Source: Larix kaempferi
Taxonomy: Eukaryota; Streptophyta; Pinopsida; Pinales; Pinaceae
Reading direction: 5' to 3'
Assembly (NCBI GenBank): GCA_027924585.1
Contig: BSBM01000372.1
Span: forward strand, 36,778,501-36,842,500
Length of the DNA stretch: 64,000 nucleotides
Shown here: positions 44,586 to 57,245 of the stretch, piece after piece
How the letters are laid out: every line of letters starts with the position of its first letter
Numbering within the stretch: position 1 is the first letter of the stretch
Made by a program: the position numbers and the translations under genes
The notes under the pieces: model-generated
The model's input: the letters and a program-made list of their open reading frames with translations, nothing else
Told to the model about the DNA's origin: nothing
The model's database searches: none

Positions 44586-45350
44586 TTGGAAGTCAAGGAA
44601 CCTATTGAGAACGATGTGAAGAGTCAACAAGACTACCACACAGAAATCGAGGATGATACCCCACAAATCTCATTCGTCGCTATTACCAGAATCTCCCAAC
44701 TGCAAACATTGAAGCTTAGAGGACATATCAAAAAGAATAATGTCACAGTTCTCATCGACTATGGCAGCACCCATAACTTCATTAATGTCAACCTTGCTAA
44801 GGTATTTAACTTATTTGTTTTTCTAGTACCTAACATGAAGGTTATGGTAGTAGATGGCAAGAAGATTGATAACGTAGGAAAATGTCACCAAGTTACAAAT
44901 ACAATAGTATAACTTAGAATCAGATTTCTTTGCGGTACTGCTGGGAGGAGTCGACGTAGTATTAGGAATACAATGGTTACAAACCTTGGGTACATACTCC
45001 GCAAATAACCAAGAACATTTTATTGAATTCCATGCGTTCGGGAAAACACACAAATTATATGGGTTCCGACTACCTCCGACACAGTTGGTTACATCACATC
45101 AGATAGAAAATCTACTTTAGAAGGATGCACCCATGTACATACTTCAATGTCAAGAAATGAAGCTTCTAACAAGTAAAGGAGATAGGGACAAACAACCAAA
45201 GATATAGAAGCCGATTCAGAAACATCACAAGGTGTTTCAAGAGCTACCTGTGGAGCTCCCACCAAACAGAAAAATCGAACACATATTCGAAATAGAACCA
45301 GGGACAAAACCCACCAGTAGCAAACCATACAGTTGTCCACATCTGAGACG
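44586..45350 (+). pseudogene. Gypsy protease and start of RT, then deletion scar
   Basis: PQISFVAITRISQLQTLKLRG precedes the protease site VLIDYGSTHNFI, where the usual Asp-Ser-Gly is Asp-Tyr-Gly, so it is inactive. GGVDVVLGIQWLQTLG follows in another frame. HKVFQELPVELPPNRKIEHI at about 45,220-45,280 is the normal run-in to RT, but the RT fingers never begin. Confidence 0.85.
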
Positions 45351-45421
45351 ATGTGACAGTTCACGTAATCATTGTCGTCAAATAAGCTTTAAGGACAAAG
45401 CTTCCCTTAAGGGGAAGGCAA

Positions 45422-45603
45422 TGTAACAATAAAATAATATTAAAAATAATTAATATTAATAGTCATGCCCTTTGGTGAAAAGGTGCAGGACAAGCTTATT
45501 TAAGCCCAATCCATTGTATTCATTTATCATCTTCTTCATTATCAAATATACATTTTACATTATACATTATGTTCTCTGTTTTTCACCCATTCTTCTCTCT
45601 CCA
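45422..45603 (+). repeat. Gypsy 3' LTR
   Basis: 182 bp; preceded by the purine tract AAGGGGAAGGCAA. Confidence 0.95.
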
Positions 45604-45608
45604 TGAAC

Positions 45609-48600
45609 ATATATTAATTCTTGTTGCAATTGTTTGTCTCTGCATTTGGTTCTTTACTACTGTTCCTGTGTAATATATACCATGTGAAAAAAAAACATTG
45701 TCCTGCTTTGTTTAGAGGACAAATTTGCCAACATTTAGGTGCAAGAACTACAATGCTTTACAATTCTTAGAAAATATTTGCTCACTTTTGAAAACTATTT
45801 GGTGATAATGTTCTGTAAGACCAAACAGACTCAGCAAATGAAGTTGGGAGAGAAAATAACACATCATTTGGAAAATATCACAAGATTAAAAGAGTTCAGA
45901 ATGTTTGATATTGTCTCACCTCTCAATTATCTTTCCATAGTGAATTAAGAAACCATACATATACTGCAAACATTTTTTTTTAATTTTAAAATGAGAAGCT
46001 AGGGTTTTTTTTCTTCCATGCTGCAATGCCCAATGGATTACGATGCCGAATATGGCATCCATGCATCGCTCTCATTTTCTACTTCTTCCTCTGCATTCTC
46101 CATGACTTCAATTTTACGTCCTTGGCCTTTGCCTCCTATTGTGGTAGGAAAGAAGAAGAAAGCGAATTTTGGTCTTCATGGCTCCAAATTAATCCCCACA
46201 AATTTCAAATTTGGGATAAAGCCAAGTATAGAGTAGGTTGGGAGAAGCTGCAGGAACATGGGAGCGTGGTTTATGCCCTCTTCAAGTTTTTTCAGGGTTT
46301 TATGATCTTTAGTTTCTACTTTGTGATTCTAAAACCTTAAAACACTACCTTACCCGTCATAGGCATGGTGCCACTAGTGGTAGGCCCATGGGACCACCCT
46401 ACCCTAGGTAATAATACCCATTACTACCTACTCTTAGTAATGTATAGCTACAGGGAGAGGGAAGAGTCTATGCTAGGTGTATCAGTCATGCGGCATGCAT
46501 ATAAGCGGTCTGGGTGCATCATAAGTAATAGTATAATAGACTGCCCCCCTATAATAAGTAGTAATTTTATGAGTTACAGCCCTCGGTGTTGTTCATGTTA
46601 TTGCTCAATCTTCCTTCTATTCTCCGTATCCCGAAAACCCTTTCTTCCGTCCATCCATTGGATTTAGGGGAAGAAATATTGAATGGGAAGCAAGCCTTTA
46701 AAAGAATAGTGGAGGCTGAGTTAGTTTCTAAGATATTCCAATCTTTTCTATAAAAAAGTTCTACACAAAAATGATTTCTTAGTGATTTTATAAAACTAAT
46801 ATCAACACCATGATGATTTCATAAAAGCCTTGAAAAATATAGCAACAATTTAAAATATTTTAAATACAGGAAATTAATGAGAAAAACCCTAGATAGGTGA
46901 CTGGAAATCTGTGTATTTTACTGTCCTTTTTGTCAAATTTGTGTATTTTACTGGCCTTTCTATCATTCTGTAGATTTTTCCTTTAAACCTATTTTTTACA
47001 AATTTCCATAATGCAGAAAACAACATGGAGGAACTGAACACAGTTAACGTACATGGGCATCAAAATTCTTACTGAGGAAGCTAAGACAAGTTGACAACTC
47101 CTTTATGTGAAGTTGGAATTCTGTTTCAGAATTCAATTGAAGAAAAATCAACCTGCTACAAATTTAAAGAGAACCGAGGAGAATTTGGAGGTATCTATCG
47201 CGGAAATTAAAAGGAATAGACTCGACCCACATATTCCCAAATAATATCACATTGAACTAAACTATGTCTTCCAAGAAGAAAGTGAAAAGTCAGGGCGAAA
47301 CTTAAGCACCAGACACACCCCATAGGAAAATAATAAGCACCCCGCTGCAGGCATATTAATGCTGCTACGGGGCTCTGACACTTCATAACCCTTCGTGCGC
47401 ATCCAATTTCACGGCAAGAATTTTTTGGCCATAGCCCATGCCCATGCCCACCATGATGACATTCCTGCTAAACCCATTTGAATGTGAGCCCAATACGGTC
47501 AACATTAACGACAATGGAGGACCAATCCAGTTGGCCATTGTAAGCGGAGCCTGGAGGATTCAAAATTGGATTTTTGAATTTGTAAACCCGTCATTCAAAT
47601 TTTGATTTTTGAAATTGTAAACTGGTCGAGCTCGAATTAGGCGACATTTTGCGTGGCAGGCTTTGTTCCTAAATGAGTTGTGGCTAGGCAACTATGTTCA
47701 GAAAACGTAGAAGAAATGAGTCATCCATATCTTGCATGAGTAATTTTTTGGGAACTTTGTATAGATGGAGGAGAGAAATAGTCTCCATTGCCAACACTGG
47801 CCAATGAGGCAGAACTAATCTTTTGCATTGACATGGTAGTGAATCAGAGTGGCTGTGTTTGTCTTTCTACCAGTCAAGAATGCTCTTGTAATTTGTGGTA
47901 AAGAAGGAAAAATACCCCAGGAAATAATGTTCCGGAAACTAGCTGATTTCTTATATGATTTTCGTTATATTTGGGTGAGTGCCTTGAAGTAAAGAATATT
48001 TGCTAGCCTTAGTATAAGTAGTTCTGCCAATTTTAGTTGTTACTATCTTTTTTTCTTCAATGGGAAGCTTATGCAGATATATTTGATGGTAGATTTTATT
48101 GTTTTATTAAAAATGCTAGAAACTCATGTATGTTTGTTTTGTATATGTGTTTTGTTGGAATAATACTAATACGCCTTAGGCCTGGTTTTCAATTTTGTTT
48201 GAATGTTAGAGACTCGTGCTTTATTCCATAAGTATACCCTCGTATTTTATAATTTCTCCCTTTTACTTGCAGTTTTGTACACAAATAAGTACGAGGGGGA
48301 TAATGACCTTGAACAATATCATGATGCAGGAAAACATTCGAAGGAAGCTATGTGCACCCTCTGCTTGGACTCCGAAGGAAGCTATGTGCACCCTCTGCTT
48401 GGACTTTCTTGGCTTCTGAGTAACATAAATATAATTTTCCTTGTAACATCCATATTTGCAATTTATTTGTGTTATGATAAATATATAATCATAACTGGGC
48501 CATAAATTGCAGAGGACACATATCGCATGGAAAGCCTTCATCAAACATTAACAAATCCGTTCATGTCCATGATGATGATTACATGGCAGTGACGCCATGA

Positions 48601-51600
48601 AAGAGAATTGTTGTGTCTGTGAGAATGAAAAAAAGAAAGAAGAGGCATATTGGGTTCCTCATCCAGAAAATGGTATTTTCTAACCAAGGGGCTATGGGAA
48701 AAGATTAAGGAAGTAATTACAAGAAGCTTCATGAAGAAGAGCACATGTATTGGCTTCCATCCATGGAGGACGTTCAAAAATCACCCCACCAGATTGATTT
48801 CAATGCTTATATTAGCTCATATTAACACTATTTTATTATTTAGAGCAAATCGAACCTAAGATAAAATGTTGTACACTAGCATAGACATAAAATGTTGTAC
48901 ACTAGCATAGACAAGGGAGATAATAAATACATATTAAATCCCGTTTCCTTCTACTCTATAAATATTTTTTGGACGGTGCTATACAGTGGGACAATTGTAC
49001 AAAGAGGAGGGAGAAATAAATAAATATTATATGCTTTTCCCTTTTGCTCAATAATTTGTTTGACTAACTATTTAAGATGTAATTGGATATTTTGTAATTT
49101 TGATTAAATAAAATTGATTAAAATTATTCTATATTTTTATGCTTAACTTGTAAAATTGATTTTTATAATCACGAAGAAAATAAAATTTAGTTAATCGTTA
49201 AAATTTATTTGCTTTTCAGTAAAAACCAATTGAAATTATATATATATATATATAGATATATAAGTTTACCATCAATATTTCACATAATACACTCACGCAT
49301 CTCAATTAGCATCTCAGTATGTTGATGCTGTCAAGAACCACGATATAATAGATAAACATTATGATGGAGAAAAATGATAGTGTTATATAGAGTTTTATAA
49401 AACATTATTGTGATTATTTTCCTTTATAAAAAATTGGTAATTTAAAAGTATATATGTATTAACACATTGAAGTTATTTTGATATGCATATTTTTTAAGTT
49501 TTGTAAATATAATTATATTTTTTAAGTTTTCTGAATATAACAGATATAATTATGTTTTTTAAATTTTGTGAATGTAATTAATATAATTATTTATAAAAAC
49601 TTTCTTGAGTAAATGATATAAATTTGATAGATCATTCACCTACTTGTTGTTTAAATTGTCATGATAAAATATGACTTTAACTATTAGAACAAACAAATCA
49701 ATTTATTTAATAGTTTGACATAAAACATGGAGGATTATAAAGAGGATGTGACTTTCCAACAAGACCATATTCTATACTCATGGGTATGAGTTTGACATGA
49801 ATAACGTTGTAGAAAGACTAAATTAAATGTAAAGTATGGAATGCATGCACTCAAACCCTGGTTTTATGAAGGTTGTCTTCACATTTAGTGCCATTAGTCA
49901 TTTTGAATAGATGGGTTGAGAGAATATTAAAGATATTTTAAATAAATTATATGTTTTGAAAGAAAGTTTTTTAGTTAAAATTTAGTTTTTCATTTTATTA
50001 AAGGATATAAATCAAAATTATAATTTTAAATATATTAGAAACTATATAAATTAAAATTATGATATTAAGTTTATAAAAATATTTTTTTTTACCCAAATTT
50101 TTTTAAATTATACAATTTTTTTTAAAAAGAAAAAATTTAATACTTTTGTTATTTCATATCGAACTGTTGATATATAATATTTATAATTCATTCATTTAAA
50201 ATAATATTCATATAATTAAAAATTAAAAATTAAAAATATAAATTTACTTTTTTAACTTTTTAAAACTTATTTTGTAAAGTTATTTATTTATTAATATAAT
50301 ATGTATTTTAAAAAAATTTATTTATTAATATAATATAGAGTTATTAATTTATAAAATTAAAATTTAATTTTATAATTTTCACTAAATTAAGAGATAAATT
50401 AATTTTGAAATTTATAGATATAATTTAATTTCTACTTTGTCCGCCTGTGGGACCTAACCCTCCCCTCTCGGCAGATGTTGGCTGGCTGTAGTCCGTGGGA
50501 GCACTTATCGAAGATGTGGGCTATAAATATATCAATTAATAAATTACTATTAAGCATCGGCTACCTCCCGTCCCTTTATGGTATAAAATTATCATTTCCA
50601 TCCGTTATGGCAATATTAACCAATATACAAATGGGGAACAAATCCATTTGATTCTACATAGATACATATTTATTGGTATATACAGGTTAGTTTATTTAGT
50701 TAATGTGAGTTTAATTTTTTTTAGGGATGAGCTAGTTGGAAATTTTAGTAAACAAAAAAAAGAAAGAAACTCATATAAATTTATAATGATTAACTTTAAA
50801 TTGATTTTTAAGTAAGATTTAAAACTATTTTTGATTGGTTAAAAGAAGCTAAAAGTATTTGCATGTAACACCATAACACTACTAAAAGTGTATTCATTGT
50901 TATAATAATAATAATAAAACAGATCTTCTTTTTCTCTAAAAAATAATAGTTTTTTAGTAAAAATGATTATTATTTAAAAACAATTGCCTTTAAAAATATA
51001 TTATGTTTAACAGCTTTTATGCACTAAGGTGGTTATCATTTAATTTCATAAAAGATTTTAAATATATTTTTTAAATCAATTTAAAACAAATTAACAATAT
51101 TTTAAATTTATATTATGTTCATTAATGTAAGACATGATACATGATTGTATCCTTAATTAGAAAAGAATTGTCACATTAAATAATAACATAAGTTTTACAC
51201 ATAAAACTTTAAATATTGATATAAAATTAATACAATAACTAAAATAATTCAATTTTATTATATATCTTTTCTATTTAAATTAATAAATAAGTTCTAATAA
51301 AGTATTTATCTGAATCTATATAATTTGATCATTGAACAATCGAGACCCTATACCTCATCTCATAATCTCATATCATATTTATCTTTAAAAACACTTAAAT
51401 AGTAACATATTTTCTACTTCATTTTTAAATATTAATGATGTTCCATGTAGACACGTTTATTCATGCTCATGGTATCATGTTACTAAGACAAGTTAAAAGA
51501 TTTTAAAATAAATTGCAATAAATCTAATAACGTGATCGATAGTATAAGAATAAAATCAAATGGAAATAATCTTGTAATGATTTTGTGATATTATTTGTTG

Positions 51601-52018
51601 TTTGTATAATGTAAAACAACATTTAAATGCAAAAAAAATGAAATAACATATATATTTTTGTTATTAGTTTATTTCATTAATGTATACATTGAGATTTATA
51701 AACATGTTGTTAAAAGAAAATGGTGTCATTTTGAATGAAATGCATCACATATTTAATATTATGAAAAATTATTAATCTATAAGAAAAATGATATTAAAAT
51801 TCTCAAGTTAAGTGATAATACTATGACACGTGTCTAAAACAAAAGTAACACTAGTTTGATTGTTATAAACGGATAATTATGTAGGTGATAACAAAATTTC
51901 TATTTATTTGCATTTGCATCCCTTGTAATAGAAAAGATGGGTTTTAACACTATTGAAATCGGTGGCCTCCTAGAGAGACACAAGCTTGAACAAATAGAGG
52001 GAGCTTTTGGGAGATTAT
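45609..52018. other. Long AT-rich region, almost no recognisable features
   Basis: The right flank of the gypsy element. No transposon ends or conserved proteins found. It contains a 34-bp tandem duplication at 48,339-48,405 (CGAAGGAAGCTATGTGCACC) and a 26-bp one at 48,861-48,912 (AAAATGTTGTACACTAGCAT). The part from 49.0 to 51.9 kb is extremely AT-rich. A (TA)n tract lies near 49,235-49,260. Confidence 0.6.
46018..46236 (+). CDS. Possible first exon of an unrecognised gene (Ser-rich N-terminus)
   Basis: ATG-initiated 72-codon frame: ASLSFSTSSSAFSMTSILRP then VGKKKKANFGLHGSKLIP. The Ser/Thr-rich, acid-poor beginning resembles a plastid transit peptide, and codon use looks less AT-driven than the surroundings. 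A candidate second exon lies at 48,272-48,420 after a TTACTTGCAG acceptor (LNNIMMQENIRRKLCAPSAW). The frame ends at a TAG. I do not recognise the product; it may be a gene fragment or chance. Confidence 0.25.
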   Translation: MLQCPMDYDAEYGIHASLSFSTSSSAFSMTSILRPWPLPPIVVGKKKKANFGLHGSKLIPTNFKFGIKPSIE

Positions 52019-53480
52019 CATCTCCAATAAAGAAGAGAGAGGGCGGCATTAGGAGGTTGGGGGTAGGCGGAGTAGGGGGAGAGAGAGTGAGAGAGGGGGT
52101 TATTAAGGGTTAGAGAGAGAGAGATAGAGGAGGGGGGTTAGGATAGGCGTAGGGATGTGGGTGTGTGTGTGGAGAGAGAGAGAGAGATAGAGGTTAAGAG
52201 AGGCATAGAGATGTGTGTGTGTGTGTGTTCATGTGGAGTGCGAGAGAGAGAGAGGAAAGGGGTTAGGGGAGGTGTAGAGGTGTGTGTGTGTGTGTGTGTG
52301 GAGAGAGAGAGAGAGAGAGAGATAACCAGTGGGGCGGTGGGGTGTTAGGGGGTTGGGGGAGAGAGAGCTAGGGTTGGGGGTTATGTGTACGTGGAGGGTT
52401 AGGGGAGAGAGAGAGAGAGGAGGAGGAGGAGGAGTTGGGTTAGAGGTAGGGGGAGTAGGGGAGTGAGATAAAGAGAGCGTGGGGGGGGTGTTAGGGGATT
52501 GTGGGGGAGAGAGAGGGTTAGGATTTAGGGGTAGGTGGATGAGTATGGGAGTGAGTGAGAGAGGAGGAGAAGGGTGAGATGTAGGGGGAATATTAGGGGA
52601 GTGAGAAAAATAGAGTAGGGAGGGGGGTTTTAGGGGCTTGGGAGAGAAAAAGAGGGGTAGGAGTTAGGGGTAGGTTGAGGCATTAGGGAGAGAGAGACAT
52701 AGTTAGAGAGGAGGTTAGCAAGGGTTAAGGGGAGGAGGGGAGAGAGAGGGAGACGAGGGAGAGGTTAGTGGTAGGGATGGAGTAGTAGGGTGAGAGAAAG
52801 AAAGAGATAAAGAGAGAGTGAGGGGTGTGATTTTGGGGTCGAGGGGAGGAGGGGGTTTGGGGAGAAAGAGATAAAGATCGAGGGGGTGGAGAGACAAATA
52901 TAGAGGGAGGGTTAGGTGTAGGAGGAGTAGGGGGGAGAGGGAGGTGTGCATTAGGAGTAGAGAGAGAGGGGGGTCCTTTTATGGGTTGGGGGAAAGAGAG
53001 AGGGTTGGGGGTGTGATTAGGGGTAGGGGGGAGGATGTTGTTTGGGGCAAAGAAAGAGATAGATATCAAGGGGGAGAAGGGTTCAGGGAGGAGTAGGGAA
53101 GTTGGAGAGAGTGAGAGAGAGATTTGTGGGGTAAGGAGGGAAGGGTGTGGTTGATTTGGGGTATGAGGGAGGATGGGGTTTGGGGGAGATAAAGAGATAT
53201 AGATCAAGGTGGGGGGGGATAATAGGTTTAGGGAGAATTAGGGAAATTAGAGAGAGGAGGAGGGGGGTGAGAGGTAGGGGGAGGACTAGGGGTGAGAGAG
53301 AGAGGGAGTAGGGAGGGGGTTGTTGGGAGCTTGGGGGAGAGAGGGGGGTAGGATTTACGTGTATGTGGAGGAGTACAGGGGAGGGAGAGAGAGTGAGAGA
53401 GGCGATTAGGAAAGGTTAGGGGGAGGAGGCGAGAGAGAGGGAGAGGAGGGAGGGGTTAGAGAGAGAGGGAGAGGCGTGAT
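52019..53480 (+). repeat. 1.4-kb purine-rich (GA/GGGTTAGG) tract
   Basis: Plus strand is nearly all A/G/T with runs of (GA)n, G3-G7 and recurring GGTTAGGGG or ATTAGGGGAG words, plus (GT)n at 52,155 and 52,280. Minus-strand proline/leucine/serine-rich ORFs are composition artefacts. Ends just before the junction motif at 53,489. A shorter tract of opposite strand bias lies at 54.9-55.1 kb. Confidence 0.9.
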
Positions 53481-53488
53481 TGCACAAG

Positions 53489-53562
53489 CTTCATTATGGA
53501 TTTGTTGTCATATTCACAACTTGATAAATTGCACTTGAGCTTCATAATTAACTACTAGTATT
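53489..53562 (+). repeat. Junction sequence bordering the GTATATAC array, left copy
   Basis: Contains ATTCACAACTTGATAAATTG, then GAGCTTCATAATTAACTACT. The same sequence occurs in reverse complement at 62,521-62,580. So the whole array with its nested element is bounded by an inverted repeat. Confidence 0.8.
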
Positions 53563-54450
53563 ATATACCAGTGTATAGATGACCAATGTATATATTAATA
53601 TATACATCAGTGTATATACTAGTATATACACTGCTATATATATTAGTATAGTATACTCCAGTGTAAATACCAGTATATCCATTGGTGTATATACCCGTAT
53701 ATACATCGATGTATATACTAGAATATACTCCAGTATATATAGTAGTGTATACGCCAATGTATATATTAGTATAGTACATATTAATATATACTAATATACA
53801 CTACTAATATTAGTATATATTACTATTCCTATACTAATATATAACTATACTAATATATAATAATATTAGTAGTGTATATTAGTATATATTAGTATGTACT
53901 ATACTAATATACACTAGTATATACACAGTGTATATACTGGTATATATACCAGTGTATATACCAGTGTATACACTGGTGTATCAGTGTATACACCAGTGTA
54001 TATGTCGGTGTACATATTAGTATAGTACACACTAATATATACTAATATACACTACTAATATGTACTATACTAATATGTACACCGACGTATACACTGGTAT
54101 ATACACTGGTGTATATACCAAATAATACTTCAGTGTATATACAAGTATATACACCAGTGTATATACCAATATATACGCCATTGTATATACCAGTGTATAC
54201 GCCGGTGTACATATTAGTATAGTACATATTAGTAGTGTATAATATATACTAATATACACTACTAATATGTACACCGACGTATACACTGGTGTATATACTA
54301 GTATATACACCAGTATATATTACTAGTGTATGTAACTAGTGCATATTACTAACGTACTATATATAGATATACATTATATACACTAATGTATATACCAGTA
54401 TGTACATCAGTGTATATACTAGTATGTACATGAGTGTATATACACCTTTT
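53563..54450. repeat. GTATATACTAGT-type 12-mer array, left part
   Basis: Degenerate 12-bp units, GTATATAC followed by CAGT, TAGT or TGGT. The unit GTATATACTAGT is its own reverse complement when rotated, so both strands read alike. Larger repeats are also visible: ACATATTAGTATAGTACA recurs near 53,760, 54,010 and 54,210. VYTGIYTS-type ORFs on both strands are artefacts. Confidence 0.9.
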
Positions 54451-54750
54451 GAATGTGTGCATATACATAAATGCTTTCATATATGCACATATACGGAAGT
54501 GCTCTCAATTTTATAGGTTTAACACAATTTTTGTCTCAATTATGTGTAAATTTAAAAAGACCATGACATCAAAAATAGAGATCTATACAATAGATAAATA
54601 GCGACCAAGAAAAATACAATATTTTATGTGATGCTTAAATGTTTGCAGCATATCCACACCGATATATCGTTTAATAGTTTTACTTCAAGAAAATAATTGC
54701 ATCGTATAACATAACCACCACCACCCAATCTCTCTCTCTAAGCACCTAAA

Positions 54751-54778
54751 ATATCTAATCTCTATATCTAAACCCCCA

Positions 54779-54848
<70 letters not shown>

Positions 54849-54876
54849 TGTGGGTTTAGATATAGAGATTAGATAT
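54751..54876. repeat. 30-bp inverted repeat around a (TA)n tract
   Basis: 54751-54780 and 54847-54876 are inverted copies with one mismatch (ATATCTAATCTCTATATCTA arm). The ~66 bp between them is almost pure (TA)n, itself self-complementary. The whole could form a very long hairpin or cruciform. Confidence 0.85.
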
Positions 54877-54892
54877 ATATATATATATATAA

Positions 54893-55127
54893 ACCCCTTC
54901 TCCTCCTTTACAACTAATCCCCCTACTCCCGCTACCCTAACACCAATTTTTTTATCTCTTCTAATCCCCCCCACTCTCGGTCTCCTCCCCTTACCACTAA
55001 TCCGCCCTCCTCTATCAAATTTACCTTGATCCCTCCCCTAAACCCCCATGCCTCACCCACATACCCCCCTCCTCCTACATCCCTACCCCTAACCCCCTAC
55101 CCCTACCACTACCACTAAGACACTACT
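54893..55127 (-). repeat. Pyrimidine-rich tract (opposite bias to the 52.0-53.5 kb tract)
   Basis: Plus strand C/T-rich (CCCCTACCCCTA, CTCCTCCTAC), equal to the complement of words in the purine-rich tract (TAGGGGTAGGGG). Lies between the hairpin and the LTR element. Confidence 0.8.
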
Positions 55128-55151
55128 AGTGTTTAGATACTCGTATATACA

Positions 55152-57178
55152 TGTCATGTCCCAAATTTGGCATTGGGTCACAATGGCCTAATCACATTGG
55201 CCATATTCATTAGAGTTTGTCAAATTGATGTTAAGGGTCAAATAATTGTCAAGGAGGAAAATTACTAGTTTCCTAGGTTTGGGGTGGAAGCTTTTGGGAT
55301 TTGGAATAAGGGGGATAATAAATGATGTTTGAAAATTAGAATGGCATAAATATTTAATAAAGGAGATAAATAAATATATACAAGTGAAAATCAAAGTGGC
55401 ATTTGATCATGAAGACTCATGGAGGAAGTGGGACCCACATATGGCTAGATTTCCCCACTACACTTGGCATCATTCTCTCACCAATTCAAATTCAAGTTGA
55501 ATGGTAACATACTTGGGGGAGTTAAAAAGGTATTATTCATGGAATGACTCATCCAAGGTCGAAATATAGAGGAAGAGTAACTCCCATGGAAGAGGAAAAG
55601 GCAATTTGGAGCTAGTGGGACACTTGGGCTAGATTCCCTATCTCTATGACAACAATGATGAATATGCTATGACACCTATGACACAAATCAGACCTGGAGT
55701 CTGACATATGACATATATGACATGTCAGGGATAAAACTAGCCTCCAAGAGGGCACTCAAGGGAGTTAGGGCAGCTAAGATGCTTCCACATGTGATTTGGT
55801 GGAAGTGGGAAACTAGGAATTGTTGTACAAGTGGCATTCTTTGGAATCTCTTCCCAACTTGAGTTGGCATGAGTCTCTTGGAAGGAATTCGACCCATGGA
55901 GGAAATTATAAGTTTATAAAATTCATGAACAAAGAAGAATTGTAGCTTTTGATCATTTGTAGAATTTGCAGTTGCATTTGTGAAGAGGGAGAGCTAGTGG
56001 ATGACTAGTTTCTTGCCTTAGCCAATTTCGAGGGTGAAAGATTCCCATCCAAGTTGGTAATTGGAAAGGCCATTCAGACCTTTCATTTAGAGCTTTAATG
56101 GAGTCTTTATTTGTAGGTGTAAGCTACAGGGCAGCTCATGGTTTCTTCTATTGTAGCTCACTCCTTCAACCATTTCCAGTTTTGGTGGCATATTCTTGAT
56201 CCTTGAGGGAGGGTGTTTTTGGTGAGATATTGTACTCTTTGGGGGAGCTTCTAATGACCCATTTATTTTTTAATATGAGTTAAATACTCTGTTCTTCATC
56301 TCCAAAAATTTTTAGGTCAAAATTTCAAGTAGAAATGTATAAATCTCATTTTTAATGAAAGAACAGTGCCATTTCCGCACTACCTTGTTGTGAACCAATG
56401 TAATGTTGATGGATTCGAATGGATAAGTAAAATACTGATGTTTTATTGATTAATGGAATTTTATTGATGTATTATACAAGTTTCATGTTCATTTCTCAAG
56501 AATTTGAAGTCATTTTACTCAATTTATTTACATTTGGAGAAGATTTGGTGCCATTTCCCCAAGGATCGAACTAGTGATTTTTGTTGTTGTTTGGGAGAGG
56601 TTTTGAACAAACTTAATAACTAATGAATGGTGAATTTTGGATATTAATAACATCATTGAGACATACCCTACCTATTTTCATAAATTTGAGTGGATTTGAA
56701 GGCATTTGGGAGGTCATTTTCACTACTTACCCCAGGGGGATTTGAACCCCAAATTACTAGTAAAATTGCATACTTGGTCCAGAATCTTAAGAGAGTTTGA
56801 AGAGGTCCTTTGGTGCCCATATCTCATATTTTAACATCATATTCAAGTCCTAATATCATTCATACACCTTCCTTGAATATTTGAAGGAATTTGGAGTCAA
56901 TTTGAGACCTAGAGACCAATACTAGTCAAAGGGAAATTACTAGTAAAGTTCCCTACATTGGCCAAAATTGAAAGAGAATTTGCAGAAGTGTTTTAAAGGT
57001 CCAAAAGCATCCCTGAAACACATATTTATGTTATGAAATCATCCATATACCTTATCATAATATTTGGGAGCAATGGGAGCAATTTGGGGACCTAGAGCCC
57101 AAACCTAGTCAAAGGTCTAACTAGGGAAAAAAGTGAAAAATTGTCGATTTAATAAAATTCCTAACAAGGGACATTACA
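55152..57178 (+). repeat. 5' LTR of the long-LTR element
   Basis: 2,027 bp. It includes internal near-repeated paragraphs on the pattern AGTAAAATTGCATACTTGGTC and AGTAAAGTTCCCTACATTGGC. Short minus-strand ORFs at 55.7-55.9 kb recur in the other LTR and are not genes. Confidence 0.93.
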
Positions 57179-57179
57179 G

Positions 57180-57195
57180 TGGTATCAGATCATGG
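57180..57195 (+). other. Primer binding site of the long-LTR element
   Basis: TGGTATCAGATCATGG, one base after the 5' LTR; the tRNA-Met type used by most plant LTR elements. Confidence 0.9.
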
Positions 57196-57245
57196 TCCTT
57201 GTACCTGTGAAATGTATAAAATACATTGAAGAATAAGTTGCAGCC

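Larger units (their letters stand above)
42618..45603 (+). mobile_element. Internally deleted Ty3/gypsy retrotransposon
   Basis: Short LTRs (42618-42794 and 45422-45603) begin TGTAACAATAAAAT and end CTCTCTCCA. The target duplication TGAAC is perfect (42613-42617 and 45604-45608). A primer site follows the 5' LTR. It encodes gag and protease remains, then jumps from the first residues before RT (HIFEIEPGTKPTSSKPY) to a short C-terminal tail (DKASLKGKAM) at about 45,340, so RT, RNase H and integrase are deleted. The LTRs differ at about 8 positions plus a small indel. It inserted next to the older copia element: the 8 bp between the two contain both target duplications overlapping by 2 bp. Confidence 0.95.

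Noticed and set aside
50440-50580. TATAAATA box and GC-richer patch as a promoter
   Set aside because: No downstream ORF or exon; a TATA-like word is expected by chance in AT-rich DNA.
52715-53207. Minus-strand proline/serine/leucine-rich ORFs up to 160 codons
   Set aside because: Complement of the purine-rich tract; lack of stops follows from composition.
52019-53480. Telomeric repeat block suggested by GGTTAGGG words
   Set aside because: Words are irregular (GTTAGGGG, ATTAGGGG) and interspersed with GA runs; plant telomeres are regular TTTAGGG.
53548-54310. VYTGIYTSVYT-type ORFs on both strands
   Set aside because: Direct translation of the 12-bp satellite, same in both orientations.
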